Shown: positions 23,019 through 35,542 of the stretch, in pieces
Layout of the letters: each line of letters opens with the position of its first letter
How positions within the stretch are numbered: the stretch's first letter is position 1
NCBI GenBank assembly: GCA_963969345.1
Contig: OZ017766.1
Coordinates: forward strand, 124,001-188,000
Direction of reading: 5' to 3'
Source: Turbatrix aceti
Taxonomy: Eukaryota > Nematoda > Chromadorea > Rhabditida > Panagrolaimidae
DNA: 64,000 nucleotides
Program-made: the position numbers and the translations under genes
Notes under the pieces: generated by a model
Told to the model about the DNA's origin: nothing
Databases searched by the model: none
Seen by the model: the letters and a program-made list of their open reading frames with translations, nothing else

Positions 23019-26000
23019 GAACAACTGATGGAATCATGGTATCTTACTTAGTTAGTGAAGGCTTGCTTCACTAATGTAAGTGACAAGGACACACCAGCCT
23101 GTCACCAGTTTTCACAAGTGTCATGACATTTCACACGCTAAAAAATTATCAATTGCACAAAAACTTACGGAAAGAGAAAAACTTCAAACCCAGAAACCAT
23201 CAGAATCACGTGTCTGCCAGTCAAATTCCAGAGCATCTCAATTATACGTTTTTTCCCTGTTGATAATCAAGTTTTCCTAACAACACCTAAGAACTATGAA
23301 AAAAACGAAGGTTATCCTGTTCATGAGAGATCATATTGATGTTCATCACGACCATACTACTTGTTTTCGTACGCACTTGTTGTCATTTTTATGATAACTA
23401 ATTCTTAGAATAAAAGAATTTGGTCTTGTTTTTTTTCAGTTAAGCAAAAGTTTATTTTTCCGCGCAGACTATACCGTCAGTTGATTCAGCACAGAAAAAA
23501 GCAACATTCTGAAACCCCCGACGAGAAAAAAGAAGAAGATTCTGTCTGTACCCTTTGTCATTATTGCAGACGCGTACAAACAAAAACAGAAGACAAATCT
23601 TGTTATGATTCTTCTCATATAGTGTTAAATCCGCGAGCAATAAAGAAAAGAGGTTGACACTTGCGCGCGGCGTAAAACACGCAAATGCGCGTTTAACAGT
23701 CTTTTAATCGCCTCAGGCAGCAATTGTAGTTGCCGTCGATCGGCTTGCCTGCGCAGTTAGTGAATAAAAAAAGACAAATGATCCATCGACTTCTTTAATT
23801 GGATTGCCACAAATCCATCTTACAAGGAAAGTGTCAGGGTTCATTTTGGAATTTCTTCACGAAACTTTGCCAAAAGTTTGATTTTACTATGAGAAGTTTA
23901 TATTGAAAAATTCAGTTGCACCGCTCATGATCTGACAGAGTTACGGTAGTCGAAAATCACGTTTTTGCCATTTTGTCACCCCAAAGGAAAGGGGGGGGGC
24001 AAGTGAAGCATAGTACCAGCTCCTTCTGCTGCCAATGATTAGAAGGAACAGATTTAACTGTGTACTTATGTACTTCCAAAACAACAAGTGACCTAAAACT
24101 GGGTTGTTGTTTTTTTTGTTCATGCGCTGAGGTGACGTGGAGCGTAGAAAGATAACAAAACCGCTTTGGAAATTAAAGATAAAAACCAAAAAAATGATGT
24201 ACATGTGCGTGAAAAGTGAGAGAAACTTGACCGAATGTCCAAACATTAGGATTCTAGACATTTTCCCCCGACCGTCTCAAAATAACCACTTCGGTGTCGT
24301 TTAAAAAACAAAACAAATTAAAACAACAGCAAATGACTAGCAGTAAATATGTACGTGCAAGTGTAGAACAACAATTTGAAATTATCCAGGTCAGGTGAAA
24401 TCGGTCAGGAGAATGTGTTACATCTTGTTGGACAATGAAAAAAATTCTACATAAAAAATTAGCTTTTGCATATATTATAAAACTATGAACTGCGTGAAGT
24501 TAAAAAATAGCAGTCTTCATGAGTAAAAAGTAATAAAATTGCAGTAGCCAACAAACAAACATAGCAGCAAAAGTTCACGGTCACCTGTAAATACCTTTGT
24601 AAGGTATGTAGCCGTGTCCCCCCCTTTACAAGGTGAGTGACCGTGTCCCCCTACTATGGGGCCCATAGTGACTCCAAACCAACAAATAAACTAAAAAATC
24701 CGTCCGTAACAAAAATGTAATCTAGTAAAAAGTATTTACAATAACTTGAAAACCGCGAGAATCTAATCTTGGCTATTGCATTCATTCTCAAGAAAGATCA
24801 CGGACAATGGATACCACTCGCTGGTTGCCATTGCACTCTTTGTTGCATGTCCACACCAAAAATGGTCGTAATCGAGTTCGCGCTTTGCGTTTATTCGCGT
24901 GCGAAGGGAGTCACGGCTTCAGAAGTGTCACGTTTCGCGTTTTGCATTCGAAGAAAAAAAACTCGACAGGTTTCGCAAATTATGTACCGGTGCATTCATT
25001 TTGAGCGTCAAACATAATGTTTTGTCGTCTTCTGACCTCGCTGCAAACATGAACAAAACAAGACGACTATAAGAATAATTTTTTCTTATATGAGAATAAT
25101 ATAAGAATATAAGAAAATAATTACATTTTTGTGAAATTATTGGTTGTGGTAAAAAATATGTAATTTCTATATAAGTTCTTACAATATTTTTAAAAAACTA
25201 AAACAGTTGTTTCGAAGTCGAAGTCCGCGGAATAATTTTAATTTTAATTATGTTATGACGTGTGAATAAAAAACAAGAAATTTAGTAAATTGCGGGGGGG
25301 GGGGGCAAAATCGATCGAGGACAGCGATCGTCTCCAAATATTCACTGGCGAAATTAAAACTCGTTGTTCTCGCACTTTCCCGCAGTTGGTGCTGCGCAGA
25401 AAAATAATTTAGCTTTTTTTCAGAGCTAACAAAAGGTGGTTTCTTGAACAATGTCCAGTAAGTACACGGTTTTAAACTTAAACGGTTTAATTAAGTACAC
25501 GGATTATTGGGCTTCAAAGCCAATAATCATATAAGTGGTGACAAAACGAACACATCATAAAAATCATAGAAAAAAAAACACATTGCCCATCCAGAAAAAT
25601 CCATGATGAAACTTTTTGCAGCCACTTTTGATACTGTTCCTGTTAAAGGAGTTACGTCAAAAACCGGTAAACAAGCATTGCCAAAAAAAGTAGAAATGGA
25701 AGTGGAAAACATTGGTTTAAAAACAAACAACGATAGCACAAAAAACTTGTTTTACGTAGTGCTAAGAGAGCAAAACAGGAAGCTGGACTCCAACACTTTT
25801 GACTCGCAAAACAAAACTTTAAATTCAACAAATAAATTTGCGTTTTCTGAAGCAATGAGTCTGGGTCAAACCATAAGTAGCAACAATCAAACTTTGACGT
25901 TGCCTTTTTTCGACCGAAATTCGGGAAGCAAGAAATTACAGTGAAAGAGAAGGAAGGCAGGGAGCGTTCCACCGCCGCTGCCAGTTTTGCAGAAGCGTAA

Positions 26001-26478
26001 AATATTCTTGCATAAAAAAGAATATATCGTTTGAAACGTGACATGAAACGGAAAAGCAAAAAGCTACTCGATCAAAAATTTTCATGCCTTAAACAAAAAC
26101 TAAAGCAAAAATGCTTGTGTTCGTTAACAAAATAAAAAAACAAATGCTTGCCTATCTCTGAACTTTAAAGATCTGTAAAACTAAAAAAACTGCACAATCT
26201 TATCTTTCAACAAAACGTTCAAACAAAATAAAGAATCATTGTTACAAACCCACAACGACGTTTTTCACATCAGCAGCTACCTCTCTCCCACCATCGCTCC
26301 CCGAAAGGCTGGCTTCCGTTGCAGAGTTATGTTAAAGTCGTAAAAATGTCTACTCTGTCTCATTGTGCTTGTTTCAAACGGTATAATGTAGGTGCAGCAC
26401 AGGGGTACGCCAAAAAATAAAAGTGTACAATAAATACAATCAGTGGGATCTGCAGCACGACGCCCTCCACTGGAAGAC
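23019..26478. other. Spacer without recognised gene
   Basis: It contains AT-rich DNA, a G-run at 23991-23999 and another at 25293-25305, and a moderately GC-rich stretch at 24770-25015 with two overlapping plus-strand open frames that resemble nothing known. A plus-strand frame at 25603-25944 (113 codons) is also unrecognised. Confidence 0.4.
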
Positions 26479-26486
26479 GTGAGAAG

Positions 26487-26631
26487 CAGGGTTTTCAACC
26501 GCTCCTGAAATCGCGAGAGAGCGTCAGAATGAAAAAAAATAAGGAGCTAGAGCGGAGCGAGCGAGGAAATTTAAAAAATAAAAGAGCGGGAGCGGAGCGA
26601 GCGGTACAAAAAGTCAAATTAGAAAACCCTG
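26487..26631. mobile_element. hAT-type MITE, 145 bp
   Basis: The ends are CAGGGTTTTC on the left and GAAAACCCTG on the right. They are flanked by the perfect 8-bp duplication GTGAGAAG at 26479-26486 and 26632-26639. The interior has repeated GAGCGGAGCGAGCG motifs, like the 7124-7313 element. Confidence 0.88.
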
Positions 26632-26639
26632 GTGAGAAG

Positions 26640-28315
26640 TGACCAGCCAGAAGGAATCAAAAAAAGTAACCAAAACTTCGTCGACCCTTGAACATCACAG
26701 TCATTAAAAAATGTGACAGAAATACATATTCAATCAGGTCGCATTTTTAAAGAAGCGAAGTAAATGTGTGAAACGTTCTACAGAAAGCAAGTAACGTAAA
26801 AAATGTAAGAAATCAACATCCGCAATCCGCATTGTTCAATAATTTGGCATTTACTAAAATATGACAAAAGTAACAAATATTGACCAGTTTAAACGAAGCT
26901 GAGTGTTTTGTACTTAAACATTTTCAAAAAACATTGACAAAAAGTGGGTGAATGTTTTATTTCAAATTTTTTTGTAAATAAGTCTTTATTGTTTCCAGAA
27001 AAGAAGTGATGTTACCATAAACCTTGAATTTTAAAATTTGACAGGCAATGAGATACCTAACGTGTAAAGCTAATTTCGCACAAAAAACGTGTTTTGTGAT
27101 ACAATTGTGCCATTTTGGGGGCACACAAGGCACGGAACTCAAAAACCACACTTTTTTAACGCATGCAAAAATTCACAATTTTCAAAGACACTTACTAATT
27201 TCAAATCGGGTACTTAAAACTTTTGGGTATCCCACATCATTATTCAAGAAATCAAAAACCTTTTAGTTGTTACTAATTGTAAGAGCTTTTATCCCAACTT
27301 TTGTACCAACGATTCTTCGCTCCAAATTTCTTTGAAAGTCAAGCAATCTTTAACAGATCTTTAACACAAAAAAGCGAACATGAGGTAACTGAAAACAACA
27401 AATTCAGAAAAAATTAAGATATAACTAGTTTTATAAAAAAAGACGTAATCCGAGAAAAGCCCTCAAATTAACAGCTTCCGGTGTATGCGCTACCTAGCAG
27501 GTAGTAATTACTAAAAAAATGAGTCGCTACAGTTGTCCGACAATGAAAAAAGTATCAACAAAGAACATAGAGAAGCGCAAAATTGTCAACCAACTCAGAA
27601 CGGGCTCATCGCGTCCCTTACCTTTCAATGAAAGCTTCAACAAATAATCAATCAAGCAAATCGAGTCCATGCAGCGCGCGTTGTCTTGTCCAAGTGACAA
27701 GAGTTCTGGTTGTGTCTCGGCATAGCTGGTGTAAAAAAACCCCTTCGTGCTATAGTAATATTAAAGCTCACAGGTGTATAAAAAAAAGTACGATGTCACC
27801 TGATTCAAATAAATAAAAACATTCAAGAAAAATTTTTATCAATTGAAATCTAAATTAATTGTTAGGTTAAAAAAAGCATAAAATCGGTCAAGTTGAAAAG
27901 AAAAAATGCATATACACCACAAAGACGGAAACCCGCAGGTCTGTTGGGAAGGAAGTGTGAGTAAAATTCAAGTATCACAAACTTCAAGGTCAGTCAATCC
28001 AGGGCAATCTAATTTCTCACATTATTCTCACCATAAAAAAAAAGAGACAACAAAAGAAAAAACCTCTTCATAGTCATTACCACTTCACCCCCCCCCCCCC
28101 AAACCAACAAGATTAAATTCGCCGTAAAAAATTAGTGCATTAGAAAAAAAGACATAAGCAGGTACATATTTGTATCGCCCTTTTCCAAGTTCAATTTGTG
28201 AAAAAAAAGTTTGTTGGCCCCGGTGAAAAAAGGCTGCAAAAAATAACGTCAATTGCATAAATGTGACTGAACTGAAGTCGTTAAGATTTGAGTAGTCCAT
28301 TTACGGGAAACTTAC
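26640..28315. other. AT-rich spacer
   Basis: No gene recognised. A C-run lies at 28087-28100. Confidence 0.45.
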
Positions 28316-30096
28316 TTAAGAGACAGTGCACGACAGGATTTCGAACCGAGGATAAGGTTTTTTTACACTTTCAAATGTTTTGAGCCAGAATTGTTCCCCA
28401 CCCCTAGGAAGGTCTAAAACCGCGATACACAGATTTAAAAAAAATCGGAATTTGTAGTTTTGGCTTCTGAAAGGTTTTGACATAAGTTGATGCCACGCAC
28501 TGCGTTCAAAAGGAAAAGAGCTGAAAATTTTATTAGGGGGGTTTTGGGAGAAGGGGAACACGGTGTTGTAATCAGATTTTTTTATCGTTACGGTAAGTGC
28601 CACTTTGAGGCTAATTTTTTTTGGTTTTTTGGCTACCATAGATTGGGTTTTCAGAGGTGCCAACATTGTTATAGCCTATCTTTTTCCCTGTGTTTTTTAA
28701 TGATTGCGGTTACTTTGTTGGGTTCGGGCATGTACCAAAGATTGTTTTCAGCCATTTTTCCTTTTTATCGGTTAATTTTGCGCCGTGCTGCAGGCAACAA
28801 AAGAAACATGAACTTTCAAATGCCGTAACTGATCGGAAACTTATGCAATAAAGAACCCAAGTAGCTTAAAAGACACTCTGTTAGCCGATTTAGGACCAAG
28901 GGGAGATCGACGACCCCGCATATTTACAACCCTCAAATGTTTTGTGCTAAAGTTGCAGGTGGCCGGGGGGAGGAACAGAAATAAATATAAAAAAATTCTA
29001 GAAGCCGGATTCTGGAGTTACGGCTTCTGGAAGTTTTCGACGTCAAATTTTCAACTTGCTTTAAAAAATCTATGCCTAAGGATGGTCACAAAAGTGTTAC
29101 CACTTTTTTTGTGTTTTTTATCGTAGATTCAGAAAAAAATGCTCTACAAGATTATCTTAACCTCACTGCTCCCCAAGAAGAAATACAGACGCTGTAGCCA
29201 AAAATGTAAGACAAAATGACTTAAAATCGCAAAAATCAAAAATTCCAAAAAACTCAGATGTTTAAAAAAAAATCTGAGTACACCAGTCGATTTCTCGTGC
29301 CAAGATACCACTGTATTCCAAAAATCAGATTTTTTGGAGCAAATTGAAAATTTGACGTCGAAAACTTCCAGAAGCCGTAACTCCAGAATCCGGCTTCTGG
29401 AATTTTTTTTATATTGATTTCTGTTCTTCCCCCCCCCCCGGCCACCTGCAACTTTGGCACAAAACATTTGGGGGTTGTAAATATGCGGGGTCGTCGATCC
29501 TAAATCCGCTCACAAAAACTGGCTTCAGGACAATTTTTCAAAGTTGACTCCTGTTACGTGCGCGCGCATCACTTTTTCGACCAGCGAGGCGAAAAAGAGA
29601 CGGTGCGCGCGCTTTTTACTCGAGTGCGCGTCGAAAATAGTCAAAAATGACAACTTTATCCAACTTTTAAAATTTTGTGTTATACATCATTCGAGGCGTA
29701 AAAACACGGGGAAGAAGAAAAGATATATCATCGTAGGCACATCTGAATACACTGAAAAAAAAAGAAGTAAGTTTTCAAAACTGACTTTTTTTGTAAGCAA
29801 AACATGCATTTCGCATCACGTTTGTTACACTTCAAAAACTGACTTTTTTTTCGATGCTGAAAGTCAGTTTTCCTTACTTTTTCCTCTTGAACGCAGTGCG
29901 TGGCATCAACTTGTGTCAAAACCTTCCAGAAGCCAAAACTACAGATTCCGATTTTTTTTTTAAAATCTGTGTATCGCGGTTTTAGACCTTCCTAGGGGTG
30001 GGGAACAATTCTGGCTCAAAACATTTGAAAGTGTAAAGAAGCCTTGTCTTCGGGTCCTCCTTGTTCCTAAATCCTGTCGTGGACTGCCTTTTAAAA
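28316..30096. mobile_element. Foldback element FB3, host of a nested foldback
   Basis: Outer arms at about 28316-28540 and 29878-30096 are inverted copies; both contain TGTGTATCGCGGTTTTAGAC or its complement. The termini are adjacent to TTAA on both sides (CTTACTTAAGAGACAGTGC; reverse complement of the right end, TTAAAAGGCAGTCC). Interior sequence at 29635-29755 is repeated at 44.69-44.81 kb. A second foldback (28862-29519) sits inside. Confidence 0.7.
28862..29519. mobile_element. Foldback element FB4, nested in FB3
   Basis: Arms at about 28862-29070 and 29330-29519 are inverted copies sharing GCCGGATTCTGGAGTTACGG, AATTTGACGTCGAAAACTTC (in complementary orientation) and GACGACCCCGCATATTTACA. 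The left end follows TTAA; the right end is eroded. It shares the core of FB6 and the 50.4-kb arm. Confidence 0.7.
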
Positions 30097-32053
30097 GATA
30101 TTGCTTTCGGAAAAAAAGGGATAAAAGAGGACCATCTAATTTTGTTGGAAAAATTAATGTCTGCGCTTAAAAAAATGTGGTCTGAATTCGCACATCCAAA
30201 TACAATTTTCACAAAAAAAAAAATCAAGGAACCGAAGTTAGGCAGCAAATCGAGCTGCTTTTACATAATATCCCAAATACGAACACGCAGAGTCTTCTAG
30301 CTGTTTTTTTTTCAGGCTGACCGCCTCTAGTTAGTCACGCTCTTCCTTCCTGCAGCTGAATCCTACTGGTAGTCGGGGATAAATTTCAAATGCGCAATAG
30401 TGATTTCTTCGTGTGTGCAACAAATGGAGCAGCAAGTAGAGCAGCACCGCAGCGAGCGTGAATTTAACGGTGGATAGACGAAGATTTTATGGCTTAAAGC
30501 ACAAAAATCTTCCTTACTACAAGCTATGGCCACGTTATTTGAAATTTGAAATCGTATACTCATGTTTGAAGAATGAATATTTTTTTCAAAAAAGAAAAAT
30601 CTGACCCGGTCAAGAAAATAGCAAATCTTTTTTTTTCTTGACTTCTGTAGGCCTAACATTTAGACCTACAGAAGCAAAGTGGCATAAAAAATGAAGGAAA
30701 AGGGGAGAGATAAACATAAGTTCTCTCTCACATCAGTAATAATAAGGGGTGGACAGGCCATCACAAAGTGACATCAGCACGCCAGTAACTCATCAATTTG
30801 ATTTTAAATATGGGATACGGTTTGCTGATTCCCCGAAATGGTGAAGGATCACATGGATGCGGATTACTTATCGAATAAAAAAAACATTAAATTTGACGGA
30901 GTCAAGTTGCGTTAAAAAAGTGTATTTCGTTCAAAACACGTGTATTGTAACAATGCATCAAACTTGAAACAACAAAAATATTTATGCATATTTTTTACTT
31001 CCAAACATAAAAGAAAAAAACGAAGATACATGTAGAGAAATGGTGGTTACATTCACAGCGATCCATCGGGATCGCGCTTATTTCTTGTTGGAAATAAAAA
31101 TGCAAAGAATAGTCAAAGGCCTCGGATGACTCGACTAGGCCGTCTACAACAGCGCCACACGAACGAGGCAGGCAGACCACCAAGCGGGGAAGCATCTCAC
31201 AGCGGTTTTCACTTGACCTTCGTGAGGACTGCCGGGGGCACATACATACAAGGGCGTACAATAGGCGTAAGAGAAAGAGCAAACGTAGTAATTTGACGGT
31301 AAATTGACCCCTATTTGTTGCACCTAACAACGTAATTTTATTGACAATCAAAAAATGTAAAAAATGTTAAAGTGACTTGTTTTCGGAAGGTGAAATGAAG
31401 TTGAAATTTCTGCAACGAAGAGTTGTATCTTAAAAAAAACAGCAATTGTTACAAAAATTGATTTGAAACCCCCCCCCAATAAAAAAATTTTCATTTTTAG
31501 ACAGATACCGGTAACGCCACAACCGCAATCCTCACCTAAACAAAACCGGCAAAAAGTTTTAGACAAATGACGATTTATGTACCCGAAACCAACAACCGTT
31601 ATTTTTAAAGTAAAGATAGGGAATGTAGGTGGTCAACTCTGTTAAGCGCGTTTAACGTTGAACGTTTATCCAACGTTGGTTACCGGTTTTTTGCGTCTCT
31701 GCATCTCCCGCGGATCTGAATATACCTGGTTTGACGACCAAACAAACATAGCTTGATCATCTGGCCAATGACTGAATGAAGTAGACAAGAAATTTAATAT
31801 CAAAAAATAGATGACAGATGATCAGGCAATGAGGATTGTCAACTGATTTATGTGTGCAAAAAATGGATGACAGGTTTGCACCGTGAAAGTCTGGATGCCG
31901 GAGAACATCCGCATTATCAATCAAAATGTTAATTAAAGAAAGCAAATCCAAAAACAATTCCATTTCAAATGAAATTGTATACATCTAATTCACAGACCTG
32001 CAGGTTCGTTAGAGAATCAAACCTGTCTGCCTAGAAATTTGGAACAAACTATT
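30097..32053. other. Spacer; weak coding-like patches
   Basis: A plus-strand frame at 30061-30300 and a minus-strand frame at 31351-30995 look partly protein-like but lack good splice sites or a recognisable motif. At 30640-30674 CTTCTGTAGG...CCTACAGAAG forms a short hairpin around a copy of an 18-mer also found at 33523. Confidence 0.4.
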
Positions 32054-32104
32054 GATGGCAAGGTTGAAATATTCTAGTTATAAATATTTCAACCTTGCCA
32101 TTAA
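32053..32104. repeat. Perfect 19-bp hairpin
   Basis: ATGGCAAGGTTGAAATATT and its exact reverse complement are separated by about 9 nt (CTAGTTATA). TT/AA continues the stem beyond a G-T wobble. It is shorter than most animal pre-miRNAs; a miniature transposon remnant is as likely. Confidence 0.6.
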
Positions 32105-32130
32105 TCGTACAAAAAGTATATACTACTTAA

Positions 32131-33041
32131 GAGCCACTCTACGAGCAGATTTATTTCCGGCTACACAGGCATTTTACACTTTCCGATGTTTTGTGCCAAA
32201 GTTGTAGGCACCTATGGGGAGGGTCCAAATACCCATATCAAAAATTTTTTAGATGCCGGATTCTGGAGTTTCGGCTTCGGGAAGTTTCCGACGTCAAATT
32301 TTCAAAATGCTTCACAAATTCTGATTTTTGGCATACAGGGGTATCTTGGCACGAGAAATCGACTGGTGTATTTAGTTTTCACAAAAAACATCTGACTTTT
32401 TTGAAAAAATGTGATTTCTGGTTTTTCCGCCCGTTTTTGTCCGTTGCTTGGCTCCAGCATCCGTATATTACCCGGCGAAGCGGTTTTCGCAGGCCAACCT
32501 AGTAGTTTGGTTTCTGCTCTATCGGGAAAAGTGAAAGAAAAAATATATTAGCTCCATCAATTCTTGTTTTGAATTTTTTTATAGCGCCAACTCGATCCAA
32601 AATGGTTGAAGAAGCGCACAGATTTGGCGGCCGTTCCCCGCTTTGTGTGCGCGCACCATGCGAGTGTGCGCCGTGCTGCAGCGCAGGCGTTTCGCATGCG
32701 TAATTTCTCTTTTTTCGCTTGTTTTTGATCGAGTTGGCGCTATAAAAAAATTCAAAGCAAAAAAGTCAGATGTTTTTTGTGAAAACTAAATACACCAGTC
32801 GATTTCTCGTGCCAAGATACCCCTGTATGCCAAAAATCAGAATTTGTGAAGCATTTTGAAAATTTGACGTCGGAAACTACCAGAAGCCGAAACTCCAGAA
32901 TCCGATATCTAAAAAAATTTTGATATGGAAATTTGGAACCTCCATATAGGGGCCTACAACTTTGGCACAAAACATCGGAAGGTGTAAAATGCCTGTGTAG
33001 CACCCTCCACCTTATAAATAAATCGGCTCGCAGAGTGCCTG
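32131..33041. mobile_element. Foldback element FB6, TTAA-flanked
   Basis: Arms at 32131-32405 and 32760-33041 are inverted copies, flanked by TTAA at 32127-32130 and 33042-33045. The loop contains another inverted pair (about 32571-32602 and 32727-32757, TATAGCGCCAACTCGAT). The arms carry the core blocks shared with the other foldbacks, GATTCTGGAGTTTCGGCTTC and TTGTGCCAAAGTTGTAGG. Confidence 0.75.
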
Positions 33042-34381
33042 TTAAGTAGTATACGTATAATTCAGGACACAAAAACGAAGTCAAAAACAAGCCATGTTTA
33101 TGCCTAAACGCCAGCAGCAGCCAAAGTGTTGCGTGAAAAAAAGACGGATTAAAAAAAACTGGAACACTTTTAAATAACAAAGGTTTGTCACAAAAAACAC
33201 TCTTCGAATTCTGTGTGACTCACTCCATAAAGTCAAATAGTATCTGCGCAATGGAGATGATGCAAGTACTTACCAAACTAGGGGATCAGCACGACGCTGG
33301 ACGACGATCAACTACGTCCTTCTTTTCATTGCGCAAAAAAAAATTACGGGTTTTATGTCATCAATGAAAATATGTATACTGTCGTTCAATGCCAAAAACA
33401 CGCCTGCTTATGTTAATATTCATGGATTTTTGCACAAAAAAAAATATTTTTTGTACAAAAAGAATGGTCACGTTTAACGTGGAAATTAAATTAATCCCAA
33501 AATAATGAAAAGAAAAATGCGCGGCCTAACATTTAGACCTTTTTAACGCTTAATGCTTTCCAATCCCTTTGTCGTCGTTTTGTTCTTTTTTCAGTATTTT
33601 GTTATGGTATTAAATATGCATGTTCTGTACAAAGCCACTGTACTATCACGTTTACTTTTTTTTGCCTTCTTGGCTCACAACTATGAGGCATCACTCTGCT
33701 GCCGCCACTGCTGCTGTTGCGTCAAATGACTCATGAACAAGCAACACGGCAGAATAACTTTTTGGTCTTCCATAAACGTAGAACGTTTTTTATTGTTGCA
33801 AGGGGTTTTAAAATTTCTCTAAATGCCTTTACCACTTCGTCGCACTTTTGCAGGTAGACTGAACCTCTCAATTGATAAGGTAATCTCCTTATCGAGGATT
33901 CTATTTGATCGATGATGGTGGCTTTATTCAGTGGTGCCAGCATTTTTTTAGTACATGCTGCTGGAAATGATTCTCATGACCGTCATGTGATTTTTTTCTC
34001 ATTATACGTAATCAGTGGAAAAGAATTTGGCAAGCACAAACTGGATTGGATGCGTTGAAAAAAAGTGTATCATTTTTCGTGAAAGCTGCATTGCATGCAA
34101 GAATGAGCGAACAGTCGAACACAACAACTTTGCCGTCGCCGTATCAGAGATAATCTCCTGATTTTGATTTTTTTGCACCAGCAAATAACCGTTTTCTTCT
34201 TGAACAACTTGATTGCAACTACATGCAATGTCATTTGATTCTGCTTATATTTTTTTCAGGAAAAACTGTTTGATTGGTTTTTGACCATGATAACATGGCT
34301 TATGTTGCTGTCTTTCCACGAAAAGTTCACATTTTTTTGTTTCCTTCGAATTTTTACAGCAACAGTTGTTTTCAGGATGTA
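33042..34381. other. Spacer with a possible minus-strand terminal exon (33967-33731)
   Basis: On the minus strand, a good acceptor (ATCATTTCCAG) at 33968 is followed by an open frame to a TGA at 33731, including IDQIESSIRRLPYQLRGSVY and a helical Lys/Leu-rich end. It could be a last exon or a short independent gene, but no partner exon or family is recognised. The rest is AT-rich. Confidence 0.3.
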
Positions 34382-34387
34382 TTTATT
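34382..34387 (-). terminator. Poly(A) signal of the lysozyme gene
   Basis: AATAAA on the minus strand, 46 bp past the lysozyme stop codon. Confidence 0.7.
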
Positions 34388-34432
34388 TTTTTGATACGTA
34401 CGACCAAAATACAAGTGGCAATGCAAATAAAT

Positions 34433-34899
34433 TTATGAGCATCCACAGCATGCGTGGATGACGTTCCAGTATCCGACTGTAGCGGAGTTGTGGCACCCGT
34501 TGGGGCCACCGTTGTGGAGACGAGACATGCGCTGACACTCGCCGACGCCGGTGCAGAAACCAGCGTAGCGGGCGACGTATTTCTAGAAAAATGGATTTGT
34601 CATCATTCGGAATCCTGTTTTTTTCCGGAACTTACCTCAACGCATCCAGAGGCGCAGCTATAGTCATCGGCGCATCGCTTCCACGCGGTATCGACGGCTT
34701 CACCGCTCTTGCGTCCAGGCTCACCGCAGTCTTCGTAGTAAGGGAGCTTGATTTGGAAGTATCCACAGGACAGACTGCCGACATCCATGTGGCATCCAAT
34801 AGCCTTGCAGCCAGACTCATGGTTGCAAATGCACGAGATGCACGAGGCATCAAGGGCGACGACGGCGACTGCCGCAAGAACGAGAAGAGTCTTCAGCAT
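34433..34899 (-). CDS. i-type (invertebrate) lysozyme, secreted
   Basis: Two exons, 34899-34636 and 34582-34433, joined across a 53-bp GTAAGT...TTTCTAG intron in phase 0, give 137 residues. Residues 1-18 are a hydrophobic signal peptide. The mature part has the i-type signature: CIC..ESGC (Glu28), GC..DVGSLSCGYFQIK (Asp39), Y..DCG.PG, and, in exon 2, NGGPNGC. Glu28 and Asp39 are at the positions of the catalytic pair in characterised i-type enzymes. Sixteen cysteines suggest a tightly disulphide-bonded extracellular protein. The family cleaves the N-acetylmuramic acid-N-acetylglucosamine bond of peptidoglycan, serving in immunity or digestion of bacteria; some members also have isopeptidase (destabilase) activity. 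The start is the first ATG after a TATA box and sits directly before the signal peptide. The gene looks intact. Confidence 0.93.
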
Positions 34900-34942
34900 T
34901 GTTGTCAGTTAAGTTATGAAGGGTTTCACGGAATGCGCATTG

Positions 34943-34951
34943 CCTTTTATA
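34943..34951 (-). promoter_or_regulatory. TATA box of the lysozyme gene
   Basis: TATAAAAGG on the minus strand, 44-52 bp upstream of the lysozyme ATG. This leaves room for a 5' leader of about 15-25 nt. Confidence 0.75.
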
Positions 34952-35542
34952 GAAGCCCGAGTAAGCCTTTTGCCTCGCTTATCAGGCAATTCATTTCTCC
35001 TGGATCGTTGTATTTACCAGTACGCCTTATTCTTCCAGAAGGGACGCTCGTTATCTGTCTGCCGCGTAGACGGAACAAGCATATTCGTCTTGCACCATTC
35101 TGATGGTACAGGTGTACCTTGGTTTTTTCCGGACCTTTTTAGTTGACTCTCTGTTGTTTGATATTTATGCAAGGTTTTTTTGCTGACAATGTTTAGGATT
35201 CATAATGTTGTTGGATTTTGTTGCCGTGTACAACTTACTGGTTGCAAGTCAATCCGTTCCACAGTCAATCACAAACCTTACCACATCTGAAAAAAAACTT
35301 GTTTGTTTGAACGTTGAAAGTTCATTGACGAAACTATGAAACTGCATCATAGGATATCGATCATTATTACCAAGAACTTTGTTGACAACACTTAAGAAGA
35401 GACAGTTTAACGGTATCATGTGATGCAAGGTTATTTGTAGACACGGTAGATGGATCAGGGAAAGCACACCGCTTAAAGCTTGTTAAATGCTTATGCAAGG
35501 CTTTCTTACCCAGGTTTTAGAGTGGTTAATCAGATTCAGTCA

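Noticed and set aside
24769..25017. Two overlapping plus-strand open frames of 82 and 65 codons
   Set aside because: No recognisable motif, no convincing splice sites or promoter; two competing frames suggest a chance open stretch.
28342..28365. TTCGAACCGAGGATAAGG, resembling a tRNA T-arm
   Set aside because: No matching acceptor or anticodon stems; it lies in a foldback arm. No tRNA gene was found in the window.
30061..30300. Plus-strand frame rich in Lys and Leu
   Set aside because: It starts inside the FB3 terminal repeat and has no splice or promoter context.
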